Notes: generated by a model from the letters alone, not told the origin. A stretch of DNA of 5,822 bases from an uncultured Eubacterium sp. (GCA_948468465.1 CAOKJJ010000250.1:1-5822), one strand, 5' to 3'. Positions 1 through 5,116 are shown, counted from the first letter of the stretch. Made by a program: numbers and translations.

Positions 1-56
1 GGAGTAGGAGCCGCAAGCCAGGCCATTTCCCCCTCACCCGGCGTCCGCACAGCCAC

Positions 57-92
57 AAAAAAGCCGCATACCAATATGGCTTACAGCTTTTT
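57..92 (-). terminator. Probable intrinsic terminator, possibly bidirectional
   Basis: On the minus strand AAGCC (82-78) and GGCTT (65-61) form a stem. It is extended by ATA/TAT around a TTGG loop, with a two-base GC bulge, and is followed directly by a run of T (62-57). An alternative outer stem pairs AAAAAGC (92-86) with GCTTTTT (64-58). Read on the plus strand, the same hairpin is followed a few bases later by a T run, so it could work both ways. It sits directly after the stop codon (91-93) of a short minus-strand reading frame. The stem is interrupted, so strength is uncertain. Confidence 0.5.
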
Positions 93-357
93 ATTCTTTC
101 ATTGTCTGCATCTGATTGATTCTGTTTTTGCTGACCTGCTGGTTGCGGTTGTGCCGGTTCTGTTTATTTTATGCGTATCTGTCCTGCATATACGAGCGGT
201 ATCCAGTATCCGGATTTCATCTGTCCCCATACGTCTGCCTGCAGCTTTTTCGTCTGCATCAGGCGGAATCTGAAAGGATACTGCATATCTTAATACAAGA
301 AAAGTCCATATTGCAAAAGACTGAGGAAGCAGGTGCAAATGTCCCGGAAATAAACAA
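93..357. other. Gene-poor stretch, possible degenerate minus-strand reading frame
   Basis: No protein family is recognisable here on either strand. On the minus strand one frame ends with a hydrophilic Asn/Gln/Arg-rich tail finishing in QTMKE and a stop at 91-93, right before a hairpin terminator, which is how a real gene end looks. That frame is closed by a TAA at 169-171. The neighbouring frame upstream (peptide ending GQIRIK) closes at nearly the same point, so a frameshifted remnant is possible. No start with a ribosome binding site was found. It could equally be non-coding spacer between the tRNA terminator and the next locus. Confidence 0.25.
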
Positions 358-396
358 ATCCATCCACTATTGCTTCAAAATGAATAGTGGATGGAT
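358..396 (-). terminator. Intrinsic terminator downstream of tRNA-Ala
   Basis: A perfect 14-bp inverted repeat (358-371 against 383-396) encloses an 11-base loop. On the minus strand it begins 12 bases after the tRNA 3' end and is followed by a T-rich stretch (TTGTTTATTT). It is the first strong hairpin terminator downstream of aat, so it would also stop any transcript running from clpS-clpA-aat through the tRNA. The sequence after the stem on the plus strand is less T-rich, so minus-strand use is favoured. Confidence 0.8.
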
Positions 397-408
397 CGTT
401 TGTTCTCA

Positions 409-481
409 TGGAGCATACGGGATTCGAACCCGTGGCCTTAACAATGCGAATGTTACGCGCTCCCAACTGCGCCAATGCCCC
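409..481 (-). tRNA. tRNA-Ala, anticodon CGC
   Basis: The 73-base minus-strand sequence folds into a full cloverleaf. It has a 7-bp acceptor stem (GGGGCAT with ATGCTCC), a D stem GCGC/GCGC with a GTTGGGA-type loop, an anticodon stem TAACA/TGTTA with loop TTCGCAT, and a T stem ACGGG/CCCGT with loop TTCGAAT. The anticodon is CGC, which reads the alanine codon GCG. The G3-U70 wobble pair, the main identity element for alanyl-tRNA synthetase, is present, and the discriminator base is A. The 3' CCA is not encoded (the next bases are TGA), so it must be added by the CCA-adding enzyme. An own promoter lies directly upstream and a strong hairpin terminator directly downstream. Its position after aat is probably incidental, because Aat uses Leu- and Phe-tRNA and not Ala-tRNA. 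Confidence 0.97.
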
Positions 482-489
482 ATAGATTC

Positions 490-517
490 AGTATACCACA
501 ATTGGAAAAATTTTCAA
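490..517 (-). promoter_or_regulatory. sigma-A-type promoter of the tRNA-Ala gene
   Basis: On the minus strand TTGAAA (517-512) and TATACT (495-490) are separated by 16 bases, and a TG dinucleotide one base before the -10 box gives an extended -10. Counting from the -10 box, transcription should start at about 483, only about two bases before the mature tRNA 5' end at 481. AT-rich phased tracts lie directly upstream. Both boxes are one or two bases from consensus. Confidence 0.75.
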
Positions 518-528
518 TACCTTTTTTC

Positions 529-599
529 AAATTCTACAACAAATTCTATAACAATTTCTTAAAATTCTATGAAATTCTTTTAAATTCCATAAAAAGTTC
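529..599 (-). repeat. Phased AAATTC-type A/T tracts upstream of the tRNA promoter
   Basis: On the plus strand AAATTC occurs at 529, 541, 562, 572 and 582, with a variant AATTTC at 553 and a related AAAAGTTC at 592. The mean step from 529 to 582 is about 10.6 bases, close to one turn of B-DNA. Tracts in phase with the helix are known to bend DNA, and AT-rich sequence just upstream of a -35 box can act as an UP element for the RNA polymerase alpha subunit. The block begins about 12 bases upstream of the tRNA -35 box. A regulatory role is inferred. Confidence 0.55.
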
Positions 600-601
600 T
601 T

Positions 602-619
602 TATGAAAACGTTTCCATA
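602..619. promoter_or_regulatory. cre-like palindrome just after aat
   Basis: An 18-base inverted repeat (TATGAAAACG then TTTCCATA) is centred on CG at 610-611, with one G/T-type mismatch pair. Its core at 604-617 matches the Bacillus catabolite-response element consensus TGWAANCGNTNWCA at all but one position, read on either strand, so it resembles a LacI/CcpA-family operator. It lies 14 bases past the aat stop and about 100 bases upstream of the tRNA promoter, an odd place for an operator. It might instead act as a weak hairpin ahead of the T run at 595-591 on the minus strand. Confidence 0.3.
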
Positions 620-630
620 TACTTTATTCG

Positions 631-1290
631 TCATAATTTTGAACCGCAGAAACGCAAAAGCATCTCCCTATACGCTTCCCACGTAAGATATCGTCCTCCC
701 ATCTGCTCCAGATGCTTTGTATGAAACTGGCAGTCAATCATCGCGAACTTCTGCTGCTCCAGCAGGCCGGCAAACAAAATCAGGGCTGTTTTTGAACCGT
801 TTTCCTTTTCTGAATACATGCTCTCGCCAAAAAAGCACTTTCCGATCATAACGCCATATAATCCGCCGGCAAGCTCGTCATCTTCAAAGGCTTCCGCGCT
901 GACTGCATATCCTGCCTGATGCAGACGGCCATAGGCGGCTTCCATCTCATCTGAAATCCATGTGCCCTCCGTATGTTCCCGTTTCGTGCGGCAGCGGTGC
1001 ATGGTATCTTTAAAATCCCTGTTCAGTGCAAGCCGAAGTTCGTGTTTTTTCATATATTTTTTCATGGAACGTGATACATGTACTTCCTTTGGAAGCAAGA
1101 CAAAGCGTTCTTTCGGACACCACCACAAAATTTCCTCTCCCGGCTCATACCATGGAAAAATGCCATTCGTATAAGCCAGCAAAAGACGTTCCACGCTCAA
1201 ATCTCCGCCCACTGCCAGCAGCCCGTCTGCGCGTGCAAGCACAGGGTTCGGAAAAGATATTTCGTGTTCTGGCAAACGATATACCGGCAT
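631..1290 (-). CDS. aat: Leucyl/phenylalanyl-tRNA--protein transferase
   Basis: Aat is a cytosolic, tRNA-dependent, non-ribosomal peptide-bond-forming enzyme. It moves Leu or Phe from aminoacyl-tRNA onto proteins with N-terminal Arg or Lys, turning them into N-degrons read by ClpS. The 219 residues cover the whole family fold (E. coli 234). Visible family motifs are GGDLS (28-32), GIFPWY (43-48), WW (56-57), EGTWIS (108-113), GGLYG (142-146), GESMY (155-159) and IDCQ (185-188). E156, D186 and Q188, the catalytic-site residues described for the E. coli enzyme, are all kept. The ATG is preceded by GGAGG (1298-1302) with 7-base spacing. The gene is third in the clpS-clpA-aat run, 57 bases after the clpA stop, and I see no strong promoter in that gap, so cotranscription is likely. 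No strong terminator follows directly. Confidence 0.97.
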   Translation of the reverse strand: MPVYRLPEHEISFPNPVLARADGLLAVGGDLSVERLLLAYTNGIFPWYEPGEEILWWCPKERFVLLPKEVHVSRSMKKYMKKHELRLALNRDFKDTMHRCRTKREHTEGTWISDEMEAAYGRLHQAGYAVSAEAFEDDELAGGLYGVMIGKCFFGESMYSEKENGSKTALILFAGLLEQQKFAMIDCQFHTKHLEQMGGRYLTWEAYREMLLRFCGSKL

Positions 1291-1311
1291 CTTTTATCCT
1301 CCCGTTTTTGT

Positions 1312-1350
1312 AAGGATCTTTCTATAACATCTTTCTATAACATCTTTCTA
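1312..1350 (-). repeat. 13-base tandem repeat at the clpA stop codon
   Basis: Two identical 13-base units (minus strand TAGAAAGATGTTA, at 1350-1338 and 1337-1325) are followed by a diverged third unit (1324-1312). The first unit begins with the clpA TAG stop codon itself. Because 13 is not a multiple of 3, the units place TAG in different frames. The array fills most of the clpA-aat gap and ends just before the aat ribosome binding site. Slippage duplication is the simplest origin, and no function can be assigned. Confidence 0.7.
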
Positions 1351-3660
1351 TGCATCTGCGATTGCAATCTGAAACTGGCCATTTACAGCCGTTAACGCGC
1401 ATGCGCCTCCCTGTTTCAGCTTTCCAAATAATATCTCATCTACAAAGAGCGGTTTTACTTCACTGGATATCACGCGTTCAATCTCTCTTGCCCCGTATTC
1501 CGCGCTGATGCCTTTCTTTTTGATGAGTGTCTTTGCCGCATCATCAGACGTCAATTGAATCTGCCTGCGTAAAAGCATCTTTTCCAGTTCTCCCAGCTTC
1601 TTTTCCACAATCTGCTCCGCCATATTTTCATTCATGCTGTGAAATGCCACAATTTTATTCAAACGGTTGCGAAACTCCGGCTGAAAAATCCTCTTCACTT
1701 CTTCAAAAATAATGTCAGCGGAAGTGTCTTCTCCCTGAAATCCAATCCCTGGCTTGCCAATCCGGCTTGCGCCTGCGTTGGAAGTCATAATGATAATTAC
1801 ATTTCGAAAGTCCGCTTTTCTGCCCTGGTTATCTGTCAATGTCGCATAATCCATGACCTGCAGCAAAATGTGATAGATATCCGGATGTGCCTTTTCTATT
1901 TCATCCAGCAGTAAAACCGCGTGCGGATGCCTGCGGATCTCCTCTGTTAAGAGCCCGCCTTCTTCATATCCGACATACCCGGCCGGAGCGCCGATTAATT
2001 TGGCCGCGGCATGTTTTTCCTCATACTCGCTCATATCAAATCGAAGCAGACGAATGCCAAGCTCTTTGGCCAGACTTTTGGCTATTTCTGTCTTACCGAC
2101 TCCGGTTGGCCCGACAAATAACAGGCTTGCCAGCGGCTTATCTTCCTCCAGCAGCCCGGCTCTGGAAAATTTTACAGCATTAACCACCTGCGTTACTGCC
2201 TCATCCTGACCATATACAAGCTGTTTTAAACGCCCTTCCAATGTAGCAAGCGCTTCTGTCTCGTCGCTTTCCACGGTCTGTTTTGGAATATGGCAGATTT
2301 TAGCCACGATTTCATCAATTAACTGCCTGCTTACAGTCTGTGCCTGCTTTGTTTTTTGATTTGTATTTTGCTTTGCCGGATGCATCTGCACATAAGCGCC
2401 CGCCTCATCCATCAAATCTATCGCTTTATCCGGCAGAAAGCGCTCTTTCATATATTTGACGCTCATCGTGACCGCATATTCCAGCACGCCGTCTTCGTAT
2501 ACAACGCCATGAAATGCTTCATAAGTCTCTTTTAAACCTTCCAAAATATGAACGGCATCTTTATGCTCCGGTTCTTTGATTTCCACATTTTGAAACCGCC
2601 TGACAAGGCTTTTGCTTTTTTCAAAATGCTTTTTATATTCCTCAAAAGTCGTAGCCCCGATAAAACGAATATGCCCGGCGGACAAATACGGCTTTAACAT
2701 GTTTGAAATGTCCAGACTGCCGCCATTGACGGCCCCGGCGCCTACAATATTATGAATCTCATCCAGATAAATGATGGGCTTTTCTTCTCTTGCAATGCTG
2801 TCCAATACTTTTTTCAGCCGCTTTTCAAATTCCCCGCGGTACTGCGTTCCAGCTAAAAGGCTTCCAAGATCCAGTGCATAAATTTTCGCCCCAAGCAAAG
2901 GCTCCGGGACCTGGTCTTCATTTAACAGCTTAGCCAGTCCATAAATCAGAGCCGTCTTTCCTACGCCTGGTTCTCCCAGATGCAGCGGATTATTTTTTTC
3001 CTTGCGGCAAAGAATCTGCATCGTCCGTTCCAGTTCCTCCTGTCTGCCTATCAAAGGATTACATCCTTCCAGTGCATCGTTCACACATACGGCATAGCGC
3101 TGCCAGAAGCCGGCCTGTACCTTTGTATCCGGATTCGCATCTGCATCTGCGCAGGAGTCTTCGTCTTCGCTGTCGTCCTCTTCTTCCTGTTCCAGAAGCA
3201 GCGTCTTTCGTCCGGCGGTGTCTGCATGTTCTTCACTGATCAGTATCATCTCCTGGAGCAGCTGCGCCTGTTCAACACCCTGCTTACGCATATAATATAC
3301 CGCATAGCTTTCCTCCAGTTCATATATGGCATGCACCATATGAGACAGCTCCACCTTCGTCCTGCCGCTGTTTTGCGCTGAACGAAAGGCAAATGTCAGC
3401 ACAGCCTCCGCTTCATGCGACAACTGCGGCACATAAGCCGTATCCTGTGCACACGGTCCCGCATATTTCTCCAGATACGTCCGCAGGCTTTTGTCCAGCT
3501 TTTGAATCTTCCCTCCGCAGTTTTCAAATGCCTGCGCGAACACTTGATTCTGACAGGCTGCATATAACATAAGTTCCGGCGTGACATATTCAAAATGTGC
3601 CTGTTCCGCCAGCAAAAATACAGTATCTATGATCTGCGCCACTTCACCTGATACCTGCAT
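1348..3660 (-). CDS. clpA: ClpA-type AAA+ unfoldase of the ClpAP protease
   Basis: A hexameric cytosolic ATPase that unfolds proteins, including those handed over by ClpS, and threads them into ClpP. The 770 residues (E. coli 758) comprise a Clp N-domain (about 1-142), an acidic linker (156-179) and two AAA+ modules. D1 shows Walker A GEPGVGKT (229-236), Walker B IIYLDE (296-301), pore tyrosine Y274 in QYRG, and arginines R354/R355. D2 shows Walker A GPTGVGKT (517-524), Walker B LLLDE (583-587), pore GYVG (561-564), sensor-1 N628, arginine finger in PEFRNR (661-666) and sensor-2 GAR (723-725). IGF at 639-641 lies where the ClpP-docking loop is expected. There is no ClpB/ClpC-type middle coiled coil between D1 and D2, which supports ClpA over ClpC. 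The ATG sits one base after the clpS TAA; its ribosome binding site AGGAGG (3667-3672) lies inside the clpS end, so the two are translationally coupled. Residues R354/R355 and the domain borders are assigned from memory of the family. Confidence 0.96.
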   Translation of the reverse strand: MQVSGEVAQIIDTVFLLAEQAHFEYVTPELMLYAACQNQVFAQAFENCGGKIQKLDKSLRTYLEKYAGPCAQDTAYVPQLSHEAEAVLTFAFRSAQNSGRTKVELSHMVHAIYELEESYAVYYMRKQGVEQAQLLQEMILISEEHADTAGRKTLLLEQEEEDDSEDEDSCADADANPDTKVQAGFWQRYAVCVNDALEGCNPLIGRQEELERTMQILCRKEKNNPLHLGEPGVGKTALIYGLAKLLNEDQVPEPLLGAKIYALDLGSLLAGTQYRGEFEKRLKKVLDSIAREEKPIIYLDEIHNIVGAGAVNGGSLDISNMLKPYLSAGHIRFIGATTFEEYKKHFEKSKSLVRRFQNVEIKEPEHKDAVHILEGLKETYEAFHGVVYEDGVLEYAVTMSVKYMKERFLPDKAIDLMDEAGAYVQMHPAKQNTNQKTKQAQTVSRQLIDEIVAKICHIPKQTVESDETEALATLEGRLKQLVYGQDEAVTQVVNAVKFSRAGLLEEDKPLASLLFVGPTGVGKTEIAKSLAKELGIRLLRFDMSEYEEKHAAAKLIGAPAGYVGYEEGGLLTEEIRRHPHAVLLLDEIEKAHPDIYHILLQVMDYATLTDNQGRKADFRNVIIIMTSNAGASRIGKPGIGFQGEDTSADIIFEEVKRIFQPEFRNRLNKIVAFHSMNENMAEQIVEKKLGELEKMLLRRQIQLTSDDAAKTLIKKKGISAEYGAREIERVISSEVKPLFVDEILFGKLKQGGACALTAVNGQFQIAIADA

Positions 3661-3661
3661 A

Positions 3662-3961
3662 TTACGCCTCCTCCACGGTCATACGAAACGGAAATCCTTC
3701 TTCCTTTGCCCTGGCCGTCGCCGTCTTTACTTTTGTAACCGCAATGTCGTACGGATAAGCTCCCACAGCCGCTCTGCCGCTTTTATGCACTAACAGCATC
3801 AGCCGTTCCGCTTCGGGCTGGTCTTTATGGAAAATCTGCATTAAAATATCTACCACAAACTCCATAGAGGTGAAGTCGTCATTATGCATGATTACCTGGT
3901 AATGTTTTGGTTCCTTTACTTTTATTTTTGTACGTTCTCTTGTCTGCCCCTGTAAAGCCAT
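3662..3961 (-). CDS. clpS: ClpS, N-degron adaptor of ClpAP
   Basis: ClpS is a small cytosolic adaptor. It binds N-terminal Leu, Phe, Tyr or Trp in a deep pocket and docks on the ClpA N-domain. With the chosen start the protein has 99 residues (E. coli 106): a flexible tail (1-19) and one alpha/beta domain. The pocket signature is intact: NDD (27-29), M33 in the TSMEFV segment, M55, V58 and H59 in LMLLVH, matching E. coli N34/D35, M40, M62, V65 and H66. The frame is open upstream to a TTG at 4027 with in-frame ATGs at 4000 and 3997. I chose the ATG at 3961 because only it has a good ribosome binding site (AGAGGA, 3970-3975, 8-base spacing), and the TTG falls in the U-tract of the preceding terminator. 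It is first in the operon, followed with one base of spacing by clpA. Confidence 0.95.
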   Translation of the reverse strand: MALQGQTRERTKIKVKEPKHYQVIMHNDDFTSMEFVVDILMQIFHKDQPEAERLMLLVHKSGRAAVGAYPYDIAVTKVKTATARAKEEGFPFRMTVEEA

Positions 3962-3969
3962 CGTTTGAT

Positions 3970-3975
3970 TCCTCT
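3970..3975 (-). promoter_or_regulatory. Ribosome binding site that decides the clpS start
   Basis: AGAGGA on the minus strand stands 8 bases before the ATG at 3961. The other in-frame starts (TTG 4027, ATG 4000, ATG 3997) have no purine-rich motif at a suitable distance. Confidence 0.65.
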
Positions 3976-3998
3976 CGCTTTCACTAATCCTTTGCATC

Positions 3999-4027
3999 AT
4001 CGTATACAGCAGATGACGCAGACGCAA
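3999..4027 (-). promoter_or_regulatory. Candidate weak promoter of clpS-clpA-aat
   Basis: On the minus strand TTGCGT (4027-4022) and TACGAT (4004-3999) are 17 bases apart, matching consensus at 3/6 and 4/6 positions. Transcription would start near 3992, leaving a leader of about 30 bases. Only about 65 bases separate the upstream terminator from the clpS start, so a promoter must fall here unless the operon depends on readthrough. The -35 box overlaps the terminator T run. The match is weak. Confidence 0.3.
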
Positions 4028-4059
4028 AAAGGGAAACTCAAAATCTCCGTTTCCCCTTT
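4026..4059 (-). terminator. Intrinsic terminator of the rhomboid-like gene
   Basis: On the minus strand GGGAAAC (4055-4049) pairs with GTTTCCC (4037-4031), extended outward by one G-T and three A-T pairs, around an 11-base loop. The descending arm runs straight into TTTTT (4030-4026). It lies about 25 bases past the stop of the membrane protein gene and separates it from clpS. Confidence 0.85.
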
Positions 4060-4084
4060 GCCGTACTGCAAGTTCCTAATTTGA

Positions 4085-4936
4085 TCACTGTATATGCTGG
4101 TGCGTAAACAGATGCTCCTGACAATATTCATAATTGCCCGCACATTTTGAGCAAAAACGAAATTCCAGCGTCGGGTCATCCTGCTCTGTCCTGCCGCAGA
4201 TTGCACATTTATGCTTCGTAATTCCAGCGCTTTGCGGCCTGCGGACAGCCTGACGGTATACCTGCCTTCTGTGTACCTCTTTTGGAGAAAACCTGTATAA
4301 ATCCCTCGTTGACAAAAAGAATATCACAAAATTCAACAGCGACATCACCATCACAATTCTGCGCGGCCAGGAGCTTTGCACCAAATCTACAAGCATCAGC
4401 GCCGCATATACATAAGCCATCCACTTCATCTTAATAGGAATGATAAAATATAGCAAAATCTGCATATTTGGATAGCATACGGCAAACGCTAAAAAAATAG
4501 ACATGCAGATATAATAAGTACTGATCTGCGTTCCTACAATCGCGCCCGTAAATGCGGCATTGCCATAAATAACTGTCATAATTATCCATGTAACAACCGC
4601 GCCTAAAATCGTATATAAAATACCTCCAAAAATATAAACATTATAACAAAAAACTCCCCATGTACGCTCCAGATTCATGCCGAGCTGATAATAAAACAGC
4701 AGCATAATCGCATAAAACAAAACCCCCTGCGTAGACGGCGGCATCAATACCCACGTCACAAGACGCCAAATCTGTCCATGCAGAATCTGATATGGATCCA
4801 ATGTCAGAAAGCTTAATATCTGTGGTGATACTCTGCTCAGTACGTATCCGATTACGTATCCAAAGATCAGGTACATCGTCAGATTAGAAATCGCGTATTT
4901 TGAAAATTTGCGCTCCAGCTTATTTATAAAATTCAT
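4085..4936 (-). CDS. Rhomboid-like membrane protein, predicted inactive, with zinc-finger tail
   Basis: Residues are numbered from an upstream ATG at 4948. I prefer the ATG at 4936 (residue 5; 283 aa) because GGAGG lies 5 bases before it, while the ATG at 4948 has AAGGAG only 2 bases away. About six hydrophobic segments are visible (near 22-40, 72-90, 101-127, 133-158, 161-190, 196-213). The rhomboid pattern is seen in GQIWRLVTWVLMP (58-70), where WR is the L1 motif, and in LERTWG (93-98) after the second segment. The usual GxSGAIFG around the nucleophile reads AFTGAIVG (132-139), so Ser appears to be Thr134. The usual HLGG in the last segment reads SLLN (203-206), so the catalytic His is missing; the His/Asn of the second segment also seem absent. 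This predicts a pseudoprotease. The soluble tail has C248-x2-C251, C266-x2-C269, C276-x2-H279, H283 and H285, enough ligands for one or two zinc ions. It has its own promoter and terminator. The family call rests on remembered motifs. Confidence 0.8.
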   Translation of the reverse strand: MNFINKLERKFSKYAISNLTMYLIFGYVIGYVLSRVSPQILSFLTLDPYQILHGQIWRLVTWVLMPPSTQGVLFYAIMLLFYYQLGMNLERTWGVFCYNVYIFGGILYTILGAVVTWIIMTVIYGNAAFTGAIVGTQISTYYICMSIFLAFAVCYPNMQILLYFIIPIKMKWMAYVYAALMLVDLVQSSWPRRIVMVMSLLNFVIFFLSTRDLYRFSPKEVHRRQVYRQAVRRPQSAGITKHKCAICGRTEQDDPTLEFRFCSKCAGNYEYCQEHLFTHQHIQ

Positions 4937-4941
4937 ACTGC

Positions 4942-4946
4942 CCTCC
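4942..4946 (-). promoter_or_regulatory. Ribosome binding site that decides the rhomboid-like gene start
   Basis: GGAGG on the minus strand stands 5 bases before the ATG at 4936. It overlaps the upstream in-frame ATG at 4948, whose own AAGGAG (4956-4951) is too close to it. Confidence 0.65.
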
Positions 4947-4999
4947 ATATCTCCTTGCTCATCATTGAAACAGCAATGTATTTTGGTTCCCTTCCAAGC

Positions 5000-5028
5000 A
5001 TTATATAAATACAGACATATTTTGTCAA
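5000..5028 (-). promoter_or_regulatory. Perfect consensus sigma-A promoter of the rhomboid-like gene
   Basis: On the minus strand TTGACA (5028-5023) and TATAAT (5005-5000) match both consensus hexamers exactly, with an ideal 17-base spacer. Transcription should start near 4993, giving a leader of about 57 bases to the ATG at 4936. The upstream terminator at 5073-5116 insulates it from the nuclease gene. Confidence 0.9.
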
Positions 5029-5072
5029 TCGGGCACTTATTTATTTATAAAAAATTCATAGTTTTTGTGTGC

Positions 5073-5116
5073 AAAAATAAGACGCATGGTTTACAATTTA
5101 CTGTTCCACGCGTCTT
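5073..5116 (-). terminator. Intrinsic terminator of the Rpn-type nuclease gene
   Basis: On the minus strand an 11-bp stem (5116-5106 with 5089-5079, one G-T pair) built around AGACGCGTGG and CCATGCGTCT encloses a 16-base loop and is followed by A then TTTTT (5077-5073). It lies about 35 bases past the stop codon of the nuclease gene. Confidence 0.8.

Noticed and set aside
1..26. Possible minus-strand gene start (ATG at 26 with GAGGGGG upstream)
   Set aside because: Only eight codons are visible, there is no room for a promoter after the terminator at 57-92, and the frame is also open further upstream without a start signal.
99..338. Minus-strand 79-codon open frame
   Set aside because: It would start at a TTG without a ribosome binding site and resembles no family. 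Neighbouring frames look equally plausible, so none is supported.
116..562. Plus-strand 148-codon open frame
   Set aside because: It runs antisense through the whole tRNA-Ala gene, has no ribosome binding site, and its translation across the tRNA is the usual spurious tRNA-derived peptide.
2980..3381. Plus-strand 133-codon open frame
   Set aside because: It lies entirely antisense inside clpA, whose minus-strand reading has strong domain evidence; it is a shadow of that coding sequence.
3396..3593. Minus-strand 65-codon frame within the clpA N-domain
   Set aside because: It overlaps a well-supported clpA frame, is Arg-rich as expected from an out-of-frame reading, and has no start signal.
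1348..3660. Reading the large AAA+ gene as clpC or clpB
   Set aside because: There is no middle coiled-coil insertion at D1, the N-domain and the D2 sequence resemble ClpA, and clpS is directly upstream.
3997..4206. Minus-strand 69-codon frame between the rhomboid-like gene and clpS
   Set aside because: It crosses both the zinc-finger tail coding region and the terminator hairpin, and resembles no protein.
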